A stretch of DNA of 64,000 nucleotides from Catonia carolina. Its lineage: Eukaryota; Arthropoda; Insecta; Hemiptera; Achilidae. The first letter of the stretch is position 1. The number at the start of each line of letters is the position of its first letter. The stretch is taken from assembly GCA_035578175.1 (NCBI GenBank), contig JAQMRL010000001.1, positions 378,081,220 to 378,145,219 on the forward strand. The letters run 5' to 3'. Made by a program: the position numbers and the translations under genes. Below are positions 25,405 through 34,760 of the stretch, piece after piece. Under the pieces are notes generated by a model, which saw nothing but the letters and a program-made list of their open reading frames with translations, was not told the DNA's origin and made no database searches.

Positions 25405-26030
25405 AGGTTATTATTAGAACTTGGGACCAAAAATGTAATACGGAAAAATTTAATTGATCCACTGAAAGTACTCTTACCTCCACTTAACATTAAACTCTGA
25501 TTGATGAAACAATTCGTAAAAGCTTTATCAAACGAAGGAGATTGTTAAGTCAAAAAATTCCATAACTGTCAGAAGTCAAAGTGAAAGAAGGCGTTTTCAC
25601 TAGTCCAGGCGTTCGTAAACTTTGAAATATGAAGCCTTTTGACATTAAAATCAAAAAGCATGGAAATCGTTTAAAGAAGTCCTAAAGAAACTTCTTGGGA
25701 CCCAAATTTAAGTACGCAATGGAAAACATGCTAAAGACATTCCAAGAATTGGGTTGTTCAATGAGCTTGAAGGTGCATTTTCTGATTCTCATATTGATTA
25801 CTTCCTTTAAAATTTTGGTAAGTGAGTGAAGAAGGTAAGTGGGTGAAAGATTTCATCAAGATAAAAAGGAAATAGAACGCTGATATCAGGGAAGATGGAA
25901 TGTGAACATGATTGCAGACTACTGTTGGTGCATCCTTAGAGACAAACCGTAAGCTAATTACAACAGAAAATGTGGCCTGAGATGCGTTGAAATGAAAAGA
26001 AAGACAGTACAAATTTTCGTAGGGGTAAGA
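25405..26030 (+). pseudogene. Decayed transposase related to the 30.9 kb ORF
   Basis: Plus-strand fragments in shifting frames line up in order with the C-terminal half of the transposase encoded at 30877-32541. The blocks are PLKVLLPPLNIKL (PKNVLLPPLHIKL in the other), FVKAL, LGCSMSLKVHFLDSHIDYF (MGCNMSLKIHFLDSHLDFF), a broken ERFHQD block, and a tract corresponding to MIADYCW. At least five stops or frameshifts interrupt it. No TIRs were found around it. Divergence between the two copies is large, so this is an older or different subfamily, not a recent duplicate. Seen: collinear motif order. Inferred: shared transposon origin. Confidence 0.8.
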
Positions 26031-26324
26031 AAATATTCCACAATGCTTTCTTTAATCCCGTTAAATATTTAAATAAATACGTTTTATAAATATAAGTTTT
26101 CCATGAGAAATATGAATAGGCCTGTATATATACAACGACAATCTCCATTTTCTTTTTTCAGTGTTGCGAAAAGTCCTTACGTGATGGGAAAAACGGTGAC
26201 CATATAAATGTGTAATCAGCGCACAAAATAACATTAAAATCAGTTATCAGATTACAAACAACTTTAAATTTTCTTAATTTTGCTGACTTGTGTTATTATT
26301 GAAGTGTTCGTTTTACATGAATTT

Positions 26325-27149
26325 TATTTTTACTTTCTCTTGCCTATATGAATAAATAGGAAGGAAAGTATTGTTTTCATAACTTATAGATTTTTTGAAA
26401 TCGAGTTTTCACCGGATCTACATCGTACGAACTTGAAACTTATATTAGATACTACTAGAGGACCCGACACGAACATTTTCATCAAAATTGGTCAACCGGA
26501 AGTAGTAGTTTATTCGTGTAATTTTTCACTTTTTTCAATTTTCTCAAAAACTGGTCCTACGATTTTTTTTTTAAATTGTCTGAATTACTAAATTTTTTAT
26601 GCTCTACAAGATAGGGTAGGCGCCATGTCTGCTGAAATGCTTGGTGAGGCTGTTTTCACGTAAAAAAATTGTTCTTTTAAGATTGCGGCTTTAATATGCA
26701 TTTTAGCGCAAAAATTGATATAATAAAGGTTGTAGAAAATTTAAAATCCTACAATTGTAATTCCAAAAAAATTTTTTATAACGCTTAGTTTAGCGGTAAT
26801 TAGCGATTTTCTGTTTTTTCTCACGAAAACTTGTGAAAAATCGATTTTTTTAAGATTTCACCTTAGTATACAGTTTACAACAAAAAATTATTTAATCAAA
26901 TTTATAGGAAATTAAAAGATCTACAACTTTTATTTATAGCATTTTTCTCTACAGAGCCTAGTTTAGCGTGAAAGAATGATTTTCCGTAGCCAAACTAAGA
27001 TTGATTTTTATTTTGTCTCTTTCACTCATGATTAATATTAGGTTATGTTTATTGAGGTTAGTTTTTTGTTTATTTCTAATGTTAGGTTTATTGTTAGTTA
27101 TTTACATTGGCAAGAGAAAGATGTGTTAGTGTTTCACACTAGATTTTTT
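26325..27149 (+). repeat. Family A interspersed element, copy 4
   Basis: Nearly complete, from TTTTTACTTTCTCTTGCC to CACACTAGATTTTTT. The segment that carries (GT)n in other copies is precisely missing: GGATCTACATCGTACGAAC joins sequences that are about 100 bp apart elsewhere. Both internal modules are present (about 26681-26815 and 26850-26985). Confidence 0.85.
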
Positions 27150-27784
27150 ATTTACGTGCTCCAAGTTTACCGATTTCTTCAAATACAATAGTGTTTAGAG
27201 TTACAGTTTTTAATGTTACGATTTATATGTAGCCCTATAACTTACTTGCACTGTATATATACAACGTTTCTAGGTGAAATCTACAAGTTGAAAATGTTTT
27301 CTTTTTGCAAAAATAAGAGACTCCAATTTATTCAACGAATTTCAGATACCATCACTGGAAAGTTCAGGGGAATGGTTTTCGTATGATTAATCTGCATAAA
27401 ACCTGGTGCTTTGCAAAAAGGCCTCATATATAAATTAAAAAGGGTCTTACAAAAGTGCCATTCATTCAGTAAGTTCTGATCTCAGAATCAGTTCATCTGT
27501 AATACACCGTAATATTACATATGCATTCATAATACTACGTAAAAGCACAAAATCACAAATTCAATTCTCTCTTTATTCGTACGTGTCATTCATCTTTCTC
27601 TTCAACTTAACATGTCATGTTCAACTCCTAAAAGAAAATGTAATTTTTTCATTTAACTCCATTAGGCCTACTTGCATTATTTTTCTAGCAAATCGATAAT
27701 AATTTATAGGTTAAAGATAGGTACATTACATAGGCAAATATGTTTTAATATTCTTTGCTAAGAAATTTTCAAATTGAGATAAGA
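27150..27784. other. No gene recognised
   Basis: AT-rich spacer; nothing recognised. Confidence 0.5.
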
Positions 27785-27807
27785 AATAATAATAATAAAG
27801 CAAATAT

Positions 27808-28151
27808 AAAATACGCAGCATCCCTCGTTGATGGAGGAGAATGGATCTGAAATGTTAAAAAAGACTTGGAAATGGCTAAGATTGTGAAAGAAGACTTGGC
27901 CACAAGAAACAATTTTAGGAGGAAGGTTGAGAAATGGGAAGTTAAACCAGAGACAAAAGCTCCGAGAACTGGAGTAAAATGGAGTGAAGACAGAAAAGCT
28001 AAATTCTCGCAAGGAATGAAAACCTGGTGGGCAAATAAAAAGAACAACAAGAAACCCCAAAACTGAATCATCTTTACTAAGCATCTTCCACTTTGGGAGT
28101 TTTACGACTAATAATAATAATAATAATAATAATAGTAATAATAATAATAAT
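27808..28151 (+). pseudogene. 5'-truncated LINE insertion with target duplication
   Basis: The last 67 codons of a LINE polyprotein are open from about 27866 to 28066: EMAKIVKEDLATRNNFRR, KVEKWEVKPETK, TGVKWSEDRKAKFSQGMK, and TWWANKKNNKKPQN followed by TGA. This basic tail with alternating KW/EW positions is a common C-terminus of insect RTE-like LINEs. A 50 bp 3' UTR and an (AAT)n tail follow (28110-28151). The copy is flanked by AAAGCAAATAT (27797-27807 and 28152-28162), extended by (AAT) units to 23 matching bases. This is the hallmark of target-primed reverse transcription. Two further codon frames upstream are interrupted. It is the least decayed LINE end in the window. Confidence 0.9.
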
Positions 28152-28162
28152 AAAGCAAATAT

Positions 28163-28672
28163 TTTAAAGAGCTAAAACAACAGCTAAGTAACCAACAGCT
28201 TCTCCTATTTTAAACTTCATGTAATATTAGTCCAGGATCATTACAGGTTTATTGAATAAAAATTTTAGCTGATTGTCATTATATTGTTTTCTGTGATATT
28301 TGAAATAGGGTAGTACTGTTAAAAGAAGTTACCAAATCTTTTGAGCCACAATTGAAAATATTTGAGCTATTCTTCATTTTATACGGTTGGTTGAATTTAT
28401 TATTCTTAGTGTTTAGATAAAATATATTAGTAGTAAGCTTAAAATTATGTTCTAATTTCAAAAAAAGTTCATTTGCAGGTCTAATATTGCGTACAGATAG
28501 TCCTACTATTTTGCACATGTGAACAGCATAATGAAAACGATTGGTTATTATGTCCGTACCAATTTTTCAAAAAATTAGTACACTCATCTAAATAAAATAA
28601 TACATTGAAAATATGAACAATAATAATAAATTAAATAGCGACAACTAACTTACCAAACAATATTAAATAAAC
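28163..28672. other. No gene recognised
   Basis: AT-rich sequence between the LINE and the piggyBac complex. Confidence 0.5.
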
Positions 28673-28817
28673 TCTATGACCTATTGGTTAGAGTGTTACG
28701 CTGCAAAAAGGAGGTCCTGAGTTCGATTCCCGGTCAGCGTCTGAAAAACGATTATACGTTCAAACCAACCATTCCTTAACCTTAAGTATTAAGGCTAACC
28801 TTTTAGTATTGGCTAAC
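28673..28817 (+). repeat. 145 bp perfect direct repeat with tRNA-like head, left copy
   Basis: Identical over 145 bp to 33546-33690. The first 70 bp look tRNA-derived: GACCTATTGGTTAGAGTGTT (A-box-like) and GAGTTCGATTCCCGG (B-box-like). The remainder contains three TTAA tetramers. It abuts the left end of the piggyBac element with no gap. Confidence 0.95.
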
Positions 28818-30402
28818 CCTTTAGCCAGTATGCGCATCAAATGATGCGGCCCCTCCAATCTGACATTTTTCAGTACGCGCATCATAAGAGTTTTTGTGCC
28901 ATAATTTATTCCAGTGAACGCATCAAATGATTGTTAGTAGTTTAACTTGTGCTGCTATCTGTCAGTATAATGTGGATTTTTTTTTCGTTTTCAAACTCTC
29001 CCAACAGATGTCATTGCTGTTTGTTTGAATGACATCATATGCTGTGTGTACTTTTTGTTGTTGAAGGTAGTTTTAGGTTATTTTTATAGTTACACCAGAG
29101 CCGCCACCTTGTACTGTGTTGTTTTGTAGTTTATTCAGAATGTCTAAGACATTTTTTTCTGACAGTGAAATATTTGAATATTTTACAAATATTGAAAGTG
29201 AAGATGAAATCGCGAGTGAAAGTGAAACTGAAGAACCAACTAACCATGAGACTATTACTGACGAAGTTTTTGATTTAGTTGAACAGTTAGAACTTGACAA
29301 TGAAAATGTGATTGAACAAGTTACAGAAGCACAACGAAATAGTGAAAAGGGTGCAGGTAATGATTATGATTGGTTTATGTCAAATAATTTCAAACTTTTT
29401 CTCTTCGAATTCAATGATAGTGAATCTGGATTTTGTTCAGATATTGATGTGACTGCAGATTCAAATGAATTAGACTGTTTTGAAATTTTTATTGACAGTG
29501 ATTTAGTGAGTCACATTGCCGAGGAGACTAATAAATATGTTCAGTATTACAAATCATTGACACCCCTGAAACCGAAATCAAAAGTTCACAAATGGAGTGA
29601 CACTAATACCCCAGAAATTTACACATTTTTAGGGGTTACTGTGTTGATGCCTCATGTTAAAAAAAATAACATTTATGATTACTGGAGCACTAATAAACTT
29701 ATTGAGACACCAATATTTAGCAAAATTATGTCCCAAGATACATTTATTTTGTTGCTGAGATTTTTACACTTTGCTGATAATCGATCTCAAACTGCTGGCG
29801 ATAGATTGTACAAAATTCTTGTTATTATCATGACTTTGAAGCAAAAATTTTCTCATACATTTAAACCATTTCAAAATATTTGTATCGACGAGAGTTTAAT
29901 GTTATGGAAAGGGCGATTATCTATTAGACAATTTATACCAAGCAAGCGTCACCGCTTCGGTGTGAAACTATTTATTATGTGCGACTGCCTGACTGGATTT
30001 GTTTTAGATTTTATAATTTATGCAGGTAAACAAACCATGATTGAAAATGAAAATGATTTAGGCTTTTCTGGGTCTGTTGTGTCAACATTCTTAGCACCAC
30101 ATTTGGGCAAAGGCCACAGTGTTTTTATTGATAACTGGTATTCTAGCCCAACATTATTTCAATTTTTGCACAATAATCAAACAGGTGCTTGTGGAACAGT
30201 AAAGGCTAATAGAAAAAATCTACCGTCGTTTCCAACAAAAATGCAGCAGTATGATTATCATGCACAAAACACCCGTGTAATTCTGTGTGAAAAATGGTAT
30301 GATAAGAGGCCTGTTATGATGTTATCAACCATACATAAAAATAAGTTGATAGATTCAGGAAAAATTAACAGAAAAACAAATGAACCAATAATGAAACCAT
30401 TA

Positions 30403-30510
30403 CACTGGTCAACAAAGATTTTGTCCTAGAGACGTTGTTGGGTGATCCTAAAGGCATTTTTCGTGCTGATTCCGAATCTGTGCTTAGATTTTTTCTATCA
30501 CGTCTAGTTT
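30403..30510 (+). repeat. Left TIR of the CACTG element
   Basis: 108 bp matching the inverted right TIR, with longest shared blocks GTTGTTGGGTGATCCTA and GTGCTGATTCCGAATCTGTG. The outer 30 bp differ by a 10 bp A/T-rich indel. Confidence 0.92.
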
Positions 30511-30876
30511 TCGTATGATAGACGAATGTATGTTTTTCCTACAACGAAAGTAGTAATTTAATTTATTGATATGTCTTGATAGCACGAGCAGACGAAAATA
30601 AAACTTTCCTGTCGAAACATGTTGAATCTTGCACCATCTCATGATTACACACATTCTTATCCCTTTGTTTAAAACACTCCTGACTCAGCAGGCACTTCAC
30701 ATCAGTATGTGACTAACTTTCAGCGCGTTAAGACGTTTGTTTTTTCTCGGAAGACAGTTTGTGAATTTTGTTGTGAATTGTAATCATTGTAATCATTGAT
30801 GGGACACATTGTGTAATCATTGTGATCATTGATAGGACCCATTGTGCAATCATTGTGAAGTGGCTTAGCTTTCATC

Positions 30877-32541
30877 ATGCCTAGACAGTGCGTGAACCAC
30901 CCAGATGAATTTTGTTACGTGTGCGGTGAAATTACGTTCAAGGCTCAAAGGCGGAACATTACTCCCTTTTTAAGACAGTGTTATAAACTTTATTTTGACT
31001 GTCCGTTGGGTGACTAGGATAAAGGATGGGCGCCTCATGTGATGTGTAGCACCTGTGTAAGGCTCCTCACCGGTTGGACTGAGGGAAAACGTCATATGAA
31101 ATTTGCCGTCCCCATGATTTGGCGGGAACCTCGGAATCATGTTTCAGACTGTTATTTTTGTTTAAAAAACATTAAAGGTATTACACAGAAGTCAAAACAC
31201 ACAGTAAAATATCCAAACAACCTGGAATCAGCGATACGACCAGTCCCTCACTCCGAAAATTTACCAGTGCCGGAACCACCGAAAAATGTTAATATTAGCG
31301 AAGATTCAGAAAGTAATGAAGAATGTGAGAATGAGGGATTTGAAAACACGAAGGATCCAAATTTCGGACCGAGTACGTCTGATGAACGTCATTTTATAAC
31401 ACAAGAGGATTTAAATGATCTAGTGCGCGACTTAAACTTGTCCAAAAAGCAGAGTCAACTCTTAGGATCACGATTAAAGGGTTGGAAATTGCTGGATCCA
31501 AAAACGAAAATTTGTATGTATCGATCTCGCCATGACGAGTTTAAATTATTTTTTTCTCAAGAAAACAACCTTATTTTTTGCAATGATGTTCTCTCTATTA
31601 TGGATACTCTTAATTTGGAATACAACAGAGATGATGATTGGCGTTTGTTCATTGATTCATCCAAAGTAAGTTTAAAGGCTGTTCTGTTACATAATGGAAA
31701 TAAACTCCCCTCGATACCGTTAGCTCATGGAACTGACATGAAAGAATCTTACGAAAATATGCAGTTGCTTCTCGAAAAAATTCACTACGATAAATATAAG
31801 TGGAAAGTTTGTGGCGACTTAAAAGTCATTGCAATTTTACTAGGCTTACAGCTTGGCTACACGAAATATTGTTGCTTTATCTGCGAGTGGGATAGCAGAG
31901 ACAGAAAAAATCATTACTTGAAAAAAGATTGGCCACAACGTAAAGCACTCGTTCCTGGATCCAAAAATGTTCTTTTTCAGCCTTTGGTCGATCCAAAAAA
32001 TGTTCTTTTGCCACCTCTACATATTAAATTAGGACTTGTTAAAAACTTCGTGAAAGCTATGGACAAAAATGGTGCTGGTTTTACTTATTTGAAACAAAAA
32101 TTCCCTAAAATCAGTGAAGCAAAGATCAAAGAAGGAATTTTTATTGGGCCTCAGATTAGGGAAGTGCTGAAGGATTCGGAATTTCAACTGCAATTGAACT
32201 CATTGGAAAAAAGCGCGTGGAACGCATTCAAAAATGTAGTTGAACATTTTCTAGGAAATGACATGGCTGAAAATTATCGCGATCTGGTGGCTCATCTAAT
32301 TAAATCGTACCACAAAATGGGCTGCAATATGTCTTTAAAGATTCACTTCCTCGACTCACACCTGGACTTTTTTCCGCCAAACCTTGGCGCCGTTAGTGAT
32401 GAGCATGGTGAGCGTTTCCACCAGGATATTTTACACATGGAAAAACGGTACCAAGGAAAGTTCAGCAGCAACATGATAGCAGATTACTGCTGGACACTGA
32501 AAAGGGACTTGCCAGAAGCTAAATATGCGAGAAAATCCTAG
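30877..32541 (+). CDS. Transposase-like protein of the CACTG element, one internal stop
   Basis: A 555-codon frame starts at the ATG giving MPRQCVNHPDEFCYVCGE and is open to 32541 except for one TAG at codon 47 (31015-31017). The residues before the stop continue the family pattern, so I choose this start over 31039. The N-terminus is Cys-rich (CYVCGE, MCSTC, DCYFCLK), suggesting zinc binding. The middle and C-terminus carry candidate DDE residues: D260 in LFIDSSK, D314 in VCGDLKVIAI followed by a CxxC (C333, C336) in CCFICEW, and E512 in EHGERFHQD. A C-terminal MEKRYQGKFSSNMIADYCW block follows. I remember this protein type as a common 'uncharacterized protein' in arthropods and cnidarians. 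The catalytic triad is my proposal, not a proven assignment. A nonsense change aside, it appears intact and recent. Confidence 0.88.
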
Positions 32542-32627
32542 GTGAGTACCCATTTTTTCACATTTTTTATTAACGATTTATTTGCTCTTTCCCCCTTGAA
32601 CCCCCATCTTATCCGGTTGTCCTAAGG

Positions 32628-32745
32628 AAACTAGACATGATAGAAAAAATCTAAGCACAGATTCGGAATCAGCACAAAAAATACCTATAGGATCACCCAA
32701 CAACATGTCTAGGACAGAAAAAAAGGTTTTTTTTGTTGACCAGTG
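32628..32745 (-). repeat. Right TIR of the CACTG element
   Basis: 118 bp inverted match to the left TIR. It ends GTTGACCAGTG immediately before the duplicated TTA. Confidence 0.92.
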
Positions 32746-33545
32746 TTATCAGTCATAGATTATAACAAAAACATGGGACTTGTAGATAAATGTGACATGC
32801 AATTGTCATTTACTGATAGTGCCAGAAAATCTAACAAATGGTATAAGAAACTGTTTTTTCATTTACTAGATATTTGTGTTTTCAATTCACATATTTTATT
32901 CAAATCTAAAACAAAGAAAAATATTCCATTTTACAAATTTAGACTTAATCTTGTTGGACAAATACTTGAAAAGTATTGTGAAGTAAGACCCGCCACATCA
33001 TCAGGAGGGAGACCACTAAAAGATACAACTGCACCACTGCGATTAGTAGCTCGCCATTTTCCAAAACCCATACCTGGCTCATCAAAAAGAATTAAAGGGC
33101 AACGAGGATGCTACGTTTGCAAATGGACTACAATAGGACCACAAACAAGAAAAGTAACATCATATATGTGTGAGGAATGCAACGTTCCACTTTGTGTGCA
33201 TCCATGCTTTCAAAATTACCACATAAAAAAACATTTTTGAGTATGTTATTATTGTTTCATTGTAAGTATTAGTGTGTTTTTATCTGTTTTTAATTTACAC
33301 TGTTATACAGTATTATTTTAGATGTATTTGAACATTTTCACATCATATGATGTGCATACTTTTGTAATGTATTTTTATGGTTTTTTAATTATATGTACGT
33401 ATTATTGCAAAAAAATATATAAAAACATTAATTTCTAATAAAATAATCAAAGAAAAACTCTCATTTGAATTTTTTGAAACATCTAAAAAAACTCACTATC
33501 TGGGGTACGCATATCATGAAATAACTTACTGGCTAAGGTAATAGG

Positions 33546-33690
33546 TCTATGACCTATTGGTTAGAGTGTTACGCTGCAAAAAGGAGGTCCTGAGTTCGAT
33601 TCCCGGTCAGCGTCTGAAAAACGATTATACGTTCAAACCAACCATTCCTTAACCTTAAGTATTAAGGCTAACCTTTTAGTATTGGCTAAC
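33546..33690 (+). repeat. 145 bp perfect direct repeat, right copy
   Basis: Identical to 28673-28817, starting about 5 bp outside the right piggyBac end. Flanking bases differ from the left copy on both sides, so the repeat edges are sharp. Confidence 0.95.
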
Positions 33691-34387
33691 GATCAAAATG
33701 GTTAATCTGACTTTACGTAAACGAACAAAAACAATGCAAATGGCACAACTAAAACGACACTTTCTTGAGTAACGTTTTCGTACGTATACGAGTATTTGTA
33801 TCATTTATAGATTTTCTTGAATGTTTATTAACGTACTTTGATAAAAAGTTCTATGCAAACCTTTTGGTGATTAGGGAATAAAGTATTTGAATATGTTCAC
33901 TAAGAGTAAAGAGATTTGTGGGATTCTCAGACTATCGGATCTCAAATTTTAATGTTGTTATTACTAACGAAGACAAATTTAACTGATTAACTGATATAAT
34001 AAAATGACAAACGTAGTTTGTAAATGAAAAAAAATTATACAAATTACTAAAACCATTTATGAATTTACCCAGCAAAATAGACACTTATTTGGATAAATTC
34101 CCGGTTGGCACGCGGTACACATTTTAATCTTCAAAGCCAGCTTCTCTAAAGGTAATGCGGTAAACTAAGAACAAAACCGCCTTGCATTAATTATGATGGC
34201 ATTAGAGTTTCCACTGTTAGCACAAGTAACACAGCTGTACCTAAAGCAGCAAAATATTATTTATTGAAAATATAAACAAGTATCATTTGATAACTGGTGA
34301 TGATAACAATATGATGGTGTGAAAATTCATTACCATTATTTGCACCAATTTTACAAAAAATATATTTTTCTTACAATCAAGGATTAA
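33691..34387. other. No gene recognised
   Basis: AT-rich, nothing recognised. Confidence 0.5.
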
Positions 34388-34760
34388 GCTCTCGCCTGTT
34401 CCGACTCCAACAGTGACAAAACTTTTAAATTATTGCCATGTCTTGCAACATGGCCTCCCAACATCTATCCTCCCCACGGGTTTGTATTGCAAAACATTGA
34501 ATGGAATCCTTCCCTAAGGCATTCTCTCTACGTGCTCCCTCCATCGATTTCGATATTTTGCAGTCTTCCCATTCAGGTTGTAAACATCCAGTTTTCTCAT
34601 GTGTCCTCATTTTTTAGTTGGTCCCTCCGATTTCAATTCATTGTTCTACGCAGGCATCGCATCTACGTCGCCTGTACGCTACTCTTTTATTATCTGGTAA
34701 GTTACTAATCCACGACTTACTTCCATGGAGCAGGACTGGGGCAGCCATCACCTTGCAAAA
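34388..34760 (-). pseudogene. LINE reverse transcriptase C-terminus, decayed
   Basis: Minus-strand pieces in several frames: VMAAPVLLHGSKSWIS (the family's MAVPVLLYGSESW box), VYNLNGKTAKYRNRWREHVERMP, then VLQYKPVGRIDVGRP. It ends near ATCCTTGA, as does the 55567 copy, so the two belong to the same LINE lineage. Stops and frameshifts are numerous; a 61-codon frame at 34425-34610 is an out-of-frame remnant. The catalytic core is missing. Dead 5'-truncated copy. Confidence 0.82.

Larger units (their letters stand above)
30403..32745 (+). mobile_element. CACTG-ended DNA transposon nested in piggyBac (CMC/EnSpm-like)
   Basis: Exactly delimited, 2343 bp. Both termini read CACTGGTCAACAAA inward, with TIRs of 108 and 118 bp. 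A TTA is duplicated on each side (30400-30402 and 32746-32748), and the host reading frame resumes perfectly after it. A CACTR terminus plus a 3 bp duplication is the signature of the CACTA/EnSpm group of the CMC superfamily. The single ORF and its two upstream repeats (CATTGTAATCATTGAT) lie between the TIRs. The assignment is inferred from the ends. The insertion, ends and duplication are seen directly. Confidence 0.92.
29140..33240 (+). pseudogene. piggyBac transposase, split by a nested transposon
   Basis: Two coding blocks, 29140-30402 and 32749-33240, form one 584-codon frame if the intervening element and one TTA are ignored. That length is normal for the family (about 590). The start is the ATG giving MSKTFFSDSE; an acidic N-terminal 90 residues follows, usual for piggyBac. 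The DDE/D-type catalytic aspartates are in place: D250 in CIDESLMLWKGRL, D331 in VFIDNWYSSPTLF and D434 in YNKNMGLVDKCD (spacing 81 and 103, against 78 and 101 in the Trichoplusia ni enzyme). The C-terminus is a Cys-rich zinc-binding domain, CYVCKW...CEECNVPLCVHPCF...YHIKKHF. Apart from the insertion I see no stop or frameshift, so the enzyme was probably intact when it was hit. As it stands, the first half would terminate inside the inserted TIR. Confidence 0.93.
28818..33540 (+). mobile_element. piggyBac-superfamily transposon, interrupted
   Basis: The left end begins CCCTTTAGCCAGTATGCGC. The right end, read inward, has CCTTAGCCAGTAAG; the shared core is TTAGCCAGTA. A CGCATCA(A)ATGATG-like motif is repeated near both ends (left: about 28831, 28875 and 28917; right: about 33340 and 33507). 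It contains one transposase gene split by the CACTG-ended element. Without that insert it would be about 2.4 kb. No perfect TTAA duplication was seen: the left flank reads CTAA and the right TAAT. The superfamily call rests on the transposase, not on the target site. Confidence 0.85.

Noticed and set aside
27758..28084. Two minus-strand ORFs of 100-108 codons
   Set aside because: They are antisense shadows of the LINE C-terminus on the plus strand.
28673..28745. Functional tRNA gene
   Set aside because: A- and B-box-like sequences are present, but no acceptor-stem pairing is visible. The unit is repeated at 33546 as part of a longer 145 bp repeat.
29116..30429. Treating the 437-codon and 165-codon (32743-33240) ORFs as two separate genes
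   Set aside because: They are halves of one piggyBac transposase. The catalytic Asp triad and Cys-rich tail are shared between them, and a duplicated TTA marks the insertion point.
31039..32541. Start of the nested transposase at 31039
   Set aside because: The upstream frame from 30877 keeps the family's Cys-rich N-terminus and is broken by only one TAG, so 31039 is just the first codon region after the stop.
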